NCBI GenBank assembly: GCA_932521025.1
Contig: OW051468.1
Location: 1,922,064 to 1,986,063 of the forward strand
Direction of reading: 5' to 3'
DNA: 64,000 bases
Source: Oscheius onirici
Lineage: Eukaryota; Nematoda; Chromadorea; Rhabditida; Rhabditidae
In this document: positions 59,501 through 64,000 of the stretch, one piece after another
Layout: each line of letters starts with the position of its first letter
How positions within the stretch are numbered: the first letter of the stretch is position 1
Program-made: the position numbers and the translations under genes
Notes under the pieces: model-generated
What the model was told of the DNA's origin: nothing
The model's input: only the letters and a program-made list of their open reading frames with translations
The model's database searches: none

Positions 59501-60549
59501 AAATATTTTCGATTTTTTTTTCACCCCAGCGAGCCTACCGGCGCTTTTTGGCCAAAAAAGTGCAATTTCCAAAAATCGCTTCAAATGATGAATCCGATTT
59601 CGATGAAAATAAAGTCCGATCTTTTATAAGCTGCAGAAGGCGTAGCCCGATAGGGGCGTAGCCTTATTATAAAAACAAACTTAACAATAAGTTACCCCCT
59701 AAAGTTCAGCCATCGTGGTAATGGTAACGTTTCGGGCAGCGTCAGCGTCATAAACATTCAGCTGTTTGTAACAAGTATATTTATCTTGGTGCCTCGCCAA
59801 TAGGGAAGGTTGAAAAAAAAATTTCTCTCAACCTCTACTTGAGAGAAGGAAGCTTTGAATACCTCAAACTTGGGTATATAAACCAAAAATACTATACTCT
59901 TTTGGATGATAAGGAGGACTGGAAAGCGAAAGGGAATGGCAGAGGACGGGAGAATCTGGGTCAGAGAACAAAATTTTGCTAAACTCCACTGAATTTGGAC
60001 CGAAAATCCAGATAAATCCTCAACGGGGGAACAGGCTACAGTAACCTCCTCCGGGTTATGGTAACTACTTTAAAGTCAACCAACTTACAGATCATAGGCG
60101 AAGACATCCGGTCTCCAAACTTGCTGAACATCAGTCGTGAACCAGTCAATTCCAGAGTAATCCATAGGATTCCACATCAGTCGCACATCCGTCCACGTCA
60201 TGCTAGATTCGGCTATCACCTTGATCGTCTGCTCTGGCTCGTTCTGAATTTACACTTTCTTCAGATTTGATAAGGAACCAACCAGATCGAGGATGTTAGA
60301 GTACATCAACGTGACATTGACTGTCAGAGGACTTGGCTCAATCCATGGCTTGTCTCTCGACTGACCGTAACTTGCTGGAATACTGGAGCGGTAGTCACTT
60401 CCATTGAAAAGAAAATCGCTCAGACGTTTTTGGGCATTGATGTAGTCCAGACGGGCTCCTGTAACTACTCATGTCTCTGTCTCAACCTTACCATTTGACA
60501 AGGCGGAAGTAATTACAACTTCTAGTAAAAGCAGTAGTAATTGGAGCAT
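56564..60549 (-). CDS. Cys-loop ligand-gated ion channel subunit lacking TM4
   Basis: Exons: 60549-60492, 60458-60283, 60243-60089, 57633-57318, 57279-57015, 56664-56564; 356 residues, phases agree. A signal peptide (MLQLLLLLLEVVITSALS) is followed by an extracellular domain with the loop A motif WRPDVFAYDL and a perfect 13-residue Cys loop (CALDVTDFPFDSQTC). TM1 (YYIVLIIIPSFVLTFLCIAG), TM2 (ILLLLNLGYAAILAMVLIL) and a TM3 (VYSIINLSLITIASMTVLVI) follow, then KYRSQRKTEKE and a stop. The cytoplasmic loop and TM4 of pentameric channels are missing. There is no vicinal Cys pair for loop C. The ligand is unknown. The 2.45-kb third intron holds a defensin-like gene, an SL RNA locus and a nested transposon. 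Confidence 0.8.
57858..58326 (-). mobile_element. tRNA-derived SINE family 1, copy B
   Basis: Read on the minus strand it begins GCAATGGTCTCTGTGG, contains the tRNA-like head with GACCCGGGTTCGATTCC and CTCGCCAAATATTTTTGC, and continues collinearly with copy A to AAGCCGGCTGG. Confidence 0.75.
58468..58762 (+). mobile_element. RTE-type retrotransposon 3' fragment
   Basis: It contains the frame MKPIRWAKRVTEWIPRQGTR, a decayed RTE C-terminus, and ends in AAATAGAATAGAATAGAATA, a short tandem tail. The 15-bp duplication marks a clean insertion. Confidence 0.75.
59015..59256 (+). CDS. Secreted cysteine-rich (defensin-like) peptide, copy 1
   Basis: Exons: 59015-59123 and 59159-59256; 68 residues. 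A signal peptide (MFSRSIFLFFFLAMTMASVA, cleaved near AEA) precedes a mature peptide of about 46 residues with six cysteines in the order C-C-C-C-CC. The spacing C12C4C13C5CC resembles beta-defensin-type scaffolds more than knottins. The single intron splits the second cysteine codon (T|GT), as in all copies. A TATA box (ATATAAAA, 58969-58976) lies about 40 bp upstream of the ATG. It is nested, opposite in strand, in the channel gene's intron. An antimicrobial or effector role is inference from size, secretion and cysteine pattern. Confidence 0.72.
59360..59590 (+). mobile_element. tRNA-like SINE family 2, copy C
   Basis: After a CGCGTCTCTCTGTC start and a degenerate B box (GGGTTCGATTCCGC) comes a body TTTTTGCTAAATTTTTCCTAG and GCGGAATCCGAATATGCTAA, closely matched at 60960-61085. 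Confidence 0.6.
59790..59884 (-). ncRNA. SL RNA gene, variant leader
   Basis: The 22-nt leader at 59884-59863 reads GGTTTATATACCCAAGTTTGAG, two bases different from SL1, followed by the donor GTATT. Downstream, AAATTTTTTTTTC stands in for the Sm site and CCTTCCC...GGCGAGG is a weaker hairpin. The upstream 40 bp (CTCCTTATCATCCAAAAGAG) is almost identical to that of the truncated locus at 60816 and may be the proximal promoter element. Its Sm region makes function uncertain. Confidence 0.6.
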
Positions 60550-60815
60550 TGCGACGACTAGTCTGGTTACTCTGTGGGAGTGGAAACATTATCCGAAAGC
60601 TTGTTGGTCCACCTGCCGTGTCAACTTGTCACAAGCCGAGAGAGAGGCCAAAAAGTACACATAACATTTAGTGATTCTTGAAAGAAGAAAATGTTTTTTT
60701 CTTCAAATGGGTCAGGAGACAAAGAGACGTGTTCTTGATCTCATATTCAGATGACCTCTGCCATATGGTCTCTTATTCCAGATCTCCTTATCATCCAAAA
60801 GAGTACTGCATTGTT

Positions 60816-60840
60816 GGTTAAATTACCGAAATTCTCTCTA
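60816..60840 (+). pseudogene. Truncated SL RNA gene
   Basis: GGTTAAATTACCGAAATTCTCT follows the same upstream element (CTCCTTATCATCCAAAAGAG) as the locus at 59884, then runs straight into SINE copy D. Only the promoter and the leader start remain. Confidence 0.6.
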
Positions 60841-60850
60841 CTGCTAAAAC

Positions 60851-61090
60851 GCAATGGTGTCTGTCTGTGGCTGGCCCATTGTCACGCTAACGCGTAAGGG
60901 TTTGGACGCCGAGACACCAAGGCTCGATTCTACCCCAAATTTTTTTTCGAAAAGATCTTTTGCTAAATTTTTCCAAGGGAAAAAATTTATGCTGAATCCG
61001 AATATGCTAAAATATTTTCGATTTTTTTCACCTCGGCGCACCTACAGGCACTTTTTGGTTAAAAAAAGAAATTTCCGAAAATCGTTTGTA
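60851..61090 (+). mobile_element. tRNA-like SINE family 2, copy D
   Basis: It begins GCAATGGTGTCTGTCTGTGG like family 1, has a degraded B box (AAGGCTCGATTCTACC), then the family 2 body with CTGAATCCGAATATGCTAA. Confidence 0.6.
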
Positions 61091-61191
61091 ATGAGGTTTT
61101 TCTAGGGTAATCGACCATGCTGAGTTCGAATATGATGAAAATCAGGTTGCTAAAAGTAAGCAGGCGGTGACAGCCGTCAAAGACGGTTGTT

Positions 61192-61292
61192 GGTTAAATT
61201 ACCCAAGTTTGAGGTATTTAAAACTTCGCTCTCAAGTAGAGGTTGAAAGAAATTTTGGAACAGCCTTCCCTCCAGTGGGAAGGCAACCAGAC
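61192..61292 (+). ncRNA. SL RNA gene, one-base SL1 variant
   Basis: GGTTAAATTACCCAAGTTTGAG at 61192-61213 differs from SL1 only at position 5 (A for T) and is followed by the donor GTATT. It has AAATTTTGGAAC (Sm region) and a strong terminal hairpin GCCTTCCC/GGGAAGGC. Length about 100 nt. All elements of a working SL RNA are present. Confidence 0.82.
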
Positions 61293-61358
61293 TGCTAAGA
61301 TTGTCACAGATCAAAGAGTTTTTCCAACATTTTTATTACATCATAAAACTAAATTGTG

Positions 61359-61701
61359 CTACACAAGCACCAAGTGTTGATGGCCTACTCTTCCAAGATC
61401 CCAGATCAAACTGCTGTTCTCATTGCAACAATTCCAATCGTCTGAAAATGTCTCATTTTTCTTTATAGCCGTTGCTAATCCGTAGCTATGTGAAGTTTTG
61501 TACGAGATTTATTCAAATTTGTGTGAAATGGGTGTTTGACGCAAATCCGGGTAAAGAAAAGTACGCAGCCGCTTGGCAACGGCTATGTTAAAACTACTTA
61601 CAGTATCTATGTCTTCCCTGGTCCCGACAACCCACAGCTTCTGTTACTGATTGTGAGAACACGGCCAGAAGGATAAAGAAGAAGAGAACACGAGAGAACA
61701 T
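61359..61701 (-). pseudogene. Cysteine-rich peptide copy 2 (decayed C-terminus)
   Basis: Exon 61701-61602 is intact (MFSRVLFFFILLAVFSQ signal, first cysteine in AVGCRDQG). Exon 61441-61359 keeps the splice site but reads YDWNCCNENSSLIWDL and ends VGHQHLVLV: the split cysteine codon has become Tyr and the terminal CC is lost. It can still encode a 60-residue secreted peptide, so it could be a diverged gene. Confidence 0.55.
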
Positions 61702-61845
61702 TTTCTATATGACGGACTATATGACGAGGAGATAAAAATAAACTGTTCAACCTAATCAGTCCTCTTCAAATCGGAGAAGAGTGCTTAGAAGAAATGATAG
61801 TCAAATGGCAGACAGCTCCGCCTCCCTCGTGCCTGCAGTGAATCA

Positions 61846-62060
61846 GTCACTGTAATAAAGACCGTTTCGGTGGTTTTAGGGGGAACGGGGGACAAAGAAA
61901 CAGAGATACAAAAAAGTGTTTCGTCGGTTTATTAAACCTATTTTTTAAAACATAACATATGTTAGAAAGGCGATCGAGGACAAAGGAGTGTTTCGTCGGT
62001 TCATTAGACCCATTTTTTACAACAAAATATATGCCGCAAGGCAATCGAGGTTAAAGACAA
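61846..62060 (-). repeat. Two-unit repeat downstream of peptide copy 3
   Basis: Two similar units, each with (A/G)CC(T/G)(A/T)TTTTT...AACATA and AAACACTTTTTTGT/AAACACTCCTTTGT plus GGCGATCGAGG, lie head to tail; a related unit follows copy 5 at 63520-63600. It appears to be duplicated 3' flanking sequence of the peptide genes. Confidence 0.5.
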
Positions 62061-62076
62061 TAGAACTGTGGATCAC

Positions 62077-62325
62077 TTATTTTCCTGCAGCACGAATACA
62101 ACAGCGTTGATCGTATCTACATCCCCAGATAACCCAGGCCTCCTCCTCTTCCGGTGGACAAGGGCCATCATGACCTAAAAAAGCTCTTTTTCTTGAGCAA
62201 ATTAACTTACAGTCTCCGAATCTTCCAGGATAGAACTCCACGTGATACCCGTCGTAAGTCGCCTCAGTCACTGAGACCATGGCTGTGGCCAGAAAGAAGA
62301 AGAGGAAGAGAGCACGAGAGAGCAT
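62077..62325 (-). CDS. Secreted cysteine-rich peptide, copy 3 (five cysteines)
   Basis: Exons: 62325-62211 and 62174-62077; 70 residues from the ATG aligned with its paralogues (an in-frame ATG at 62334 would add three). The signal peptide is MLSRALFLFFFLATAMVS. The mature region keeps GDC-HDGPC, WGC and RCC but lacks the first cysteine (HVEFYPG), leaving an odd number. The GTATAAAA at 62361-62369 is a TATA box about 37 bp upstream. The acidic PPEEEEAW loop differs from the other copies. Confidence 0.65.
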   Translation of the reverse strand: MLSRALFLFFFLATAMVSVTEATYDGYHVEFYPGRFGDCKLICSRKRAFLGHDGPCPPEEEEAWVIWGCRYDQRCCIRAAGK

Positions 62326-62569
62326 TTTTCGCATTCGAAGAAGTCAGAGGAGCAGAGGGTTTTTATACTGCACAGTGAGGAAACAGCACAATGCCGACAA
62401 AATATAGAAAACAAAAAGTCTGTTTGCAGTGGCTAAAATTAGCGGGAATTTGCAAGCGTTGTTTAGACTTAATAATTAGTCAGCGAGGAATCAAATTTTG
62501 ACCGGCTCTGTCATGGATGTTTTAATTTTACGAAATGGCAAGGGTAGAGTCTATTTGTCGGTTTTTTTT

Positions 62570-62930
62570 TAAATTTATTCGCGATAATCATATATTTTTG
62601 TATGTCGTGACATGCTGGTGATCCAGTGATCGGCACTAGTTCTAGCAACTCTCGTCCAGACTCTCCATCTGGTTTTTGGTCGGTCGTCTGCCATTCGTCT
62701 TCGTCGCCAAGGTCTCCATTCCACAGCACATTTCGTCCATCTGTCATCCGGCACGTAAGCTACTTTCTTCTTTTCTTTTGACCAATTTCTTTCCGATGTT
62801 GGGTAGTTTGATAGTGTTTTCTAACCATTCGTTGGTTCTTCGATCTCCCGCCATTTTTCTCGTCATCTTTAGCTGAGTCGTTTTCAGTTTGGTCAAATCG
62901 GCTTGTCAAATAGGCCATGTTTCGGAAGCA
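62570..62930 (-). mobile_element. RTE-type retrotransposon 3' fragment
   Basis: In broken frames the minus strand reads LKTTQLKMTRKMAGDRRTNE, DRWTKCAVEWRPWRRRRMAD and DRPKTRWRVWTRVAR, the RTE C-terminal blocks, and ends with GAATAAAT. Confidence 0.65.
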
Positions 62931-63072
62931 TACAACTTTTTCCCCCGGTTTATTTGCTCTTTTTTACAACACAATAGAGATGAATTACATGGTGACACAT
63001 TAAAAATGGGAAGTTGAGAAATGTATGTGGAAGGAATTGCGCTGAGTTTGAATGCCTTTCCAGCACTTCTTT

Positions 63073-63309
63073 TCATGTATTGGGAACACAGCAGTGTTGA
63101 TCATCTATACAGCCTTTATCCCAGTACTTCGACTCCTCATGATTGGGACATGAACCCCAATGACCTAAAAAATCTCATTTCGGTCTTCAAGATAACTTAC
63201 AGTACCCGAATCTTCTAGGATACCACTGTGTCTGACACCATACGTCTTTGGTTACTGAGACCGTAACCAGAATAAGAAAGAAGGAGAATAAGAGAACGCG
63301 TGAGAACAT
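63073..63309 (-). CDS. Secreted cysteine-rich (defensin-like) peptide, copy 4
   Basis: Exons: 63309-63201 and 63164-63073; 66 residues. The signal peptide (MFSRVLLFSFFLILVTVSV) precedes a mature peptide with all six cysteines in the same order as copy 1 (DVWCQTQ, FGYC, GSC, KGC, HCC). The intron again splits the second Cys codon. TATA box at 63361-63368. The upstream stretch CCGGCATGCCTGTTCCTTTG (about 63405-63424) recurs upstream of copy 5. Confidence 0.72.
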
Positions 63310-63618
63310 TTTTTAGCGGATTCGATGAAGTCGAGCTGGATTTAAAGAAAAGAAGCCTGGTTTTATACTGGAACGGTCAAACAGTTCAAAGGAACAGGCA
63401 TGCCGGAGATGATAAACAGAAAACAAAAAGCACCTGTCTACACCGCTAAAATTTTGCACGTCAATTATTTACCGGCATTGTCACTAATATTTTCGAGATA
63501 AAAATGACAAGGATAAAGAAACAGAGAAAGAAAGTTATTTGTTGGTTTATTAAAACTTTTTTTACAACACAGTATATGTGGTGACATATCTGTTTCGCAA
63601 CGGATATATTAAACTTAC

Positions 63619-63718
63619 AGTAACTGAGTCGTCCCTGGCCCTGACAGCTCAGAGCATCAGTTACTGAGATCATGGTCAGAGTCAGAAGGAAGAAGGCGAA
63701 GAAAACACGAGAGAATAT
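63619..63718 (-). pseudogene. Cysteine-rich peptide copy 5 (start codon lost)
   Basis: Exon 63718-63619 matches the family (FSRVFFAFFLLTLTMISV signal, LSCQGQG), but the start is ATA where the others have ATG. No recognisable second exon follows; a possible continuation keeps only ILCC. The TATA box (GTATAAAAA, 63758-63766) and upstream element (CCGGCATGAGTGTCCCTTTG) are retained. Confidence 0.55.
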
Positions 63719-64000
63719 TTTTATGAGTCAGAGGTCTGAACCAGGAGTAGAGGCTAGTTTTTATACGTCACCGCGGGAAAACAGTCCAAAGGGACACTCA
63801 TGCCGGACTGCAAATGAAAAACAAGAAGGACTTGATTACTTAGCGGTATTTTACGCTTGCAAAGAAGCAAACAATAACAAATGATTAGGCAGCTAGAAAG
63901 CAAACTTCGATCGAAATTTTCATGTTTTTACTGGTCTGACATAGAGGGACGCTTCTCTGCTGCTTCCATCGGACAGCCAACGTGGTTCCGGAGAGCCCTA
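63719..64000. promoter_or_regulatory. Upstream region of peptide copy 5
   Basis: It contains the TATA box at 63758-63766 and, about 35 bp further up, the CCGGCATG(A/C)NTGTYCCTTTG block shared with copy 4. Beyond about 63830 I see nothing. Confidence 0.4.

Overview
The window is nuclear DNA from a nematode; the species is not identifiable from this sequence. Two signals support this independently of protein similarity. First, there are spliced-leader RNA genes, one carrying the canonical 22-nt SL1 and others carrying close variants. Second, there are two class II (long variable arm) tRNA genes with a UAU anticodon, a type known as nematode nev-tRNA-Ile. Genes are compact, with many 40-400 nt introns ending in TTTCAG, TTTTAG or occasionally AAG. 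Exon models were built by hand from GT/AG sites, reading-frame phase and protein-family similarity; none has transcript support.

Layout. 1-253: end of an unknown minus-strand gene. 1146-8011 (+): UNC-73/Trio-type RhoGEF, with two SL RNA loci, tRNA-like elements and simple repeats in its introns. 8341-12091 (-): Neto/SOL-2-like CUB-CUB-LDLa membrane protein, one of whose introns is almost entirely a palindromic transposon. 12.1-14.9 kb: spacer with a hAT-type MITE and a second palindrome. 14882-31468 (-): UTP4/cirhin, whose 11.6-kb intron holds a plus-strand tandem array of six paralogues of an unrecognised family (four intact, two broken). Another intron holds a plus-strand three-finger-like membrane protein, and a third holds a nev-tRNA. 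31925-36376 (-): beta-catenin (HMP-2 type). 37656-40824 (-): ARMC1, with the second nev-tRNA, a SINE and a large inverted repeat in its last intron. 41241-41783 (+): HINT. 42.1-43.3 kb: hAT MITE and RTE fragment. 43.5-46.05 kb (+): three decayed BTB genes. 46107-46936 (-): a Rab-like protein with damaged nucleotide-binding motifs. 48514-50577 (-): Sp-family factor with only one zinc finger. 51814-55379 (+): eIF5A-like, NF-YC and RPA49-like genes about 130-160 bp apart, a probable operon. 55531-56246 (-): small unknown gene. 56564-60549 (-): Cys-loop ligand-gated channel without TM4, with a defensin-like gene, an SL RNA locus and nested transposons in its long intron. 59.0-63.7 kb: five paralogues of a small secreted cysteine-rich peptide, interspersed with SL RNA loci.

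Most genes with clear orthologues are conserved housekeeping or neuronal/adhesion genes. The lineage-specific material sits in the spaces between and inside them: the array inside the UTP4 intron, the cysteine-rich peptide cluster, the dispersed SL RNA and nev-tRNA loci, and a nested set of MITEs, SINEs and RTE tails.
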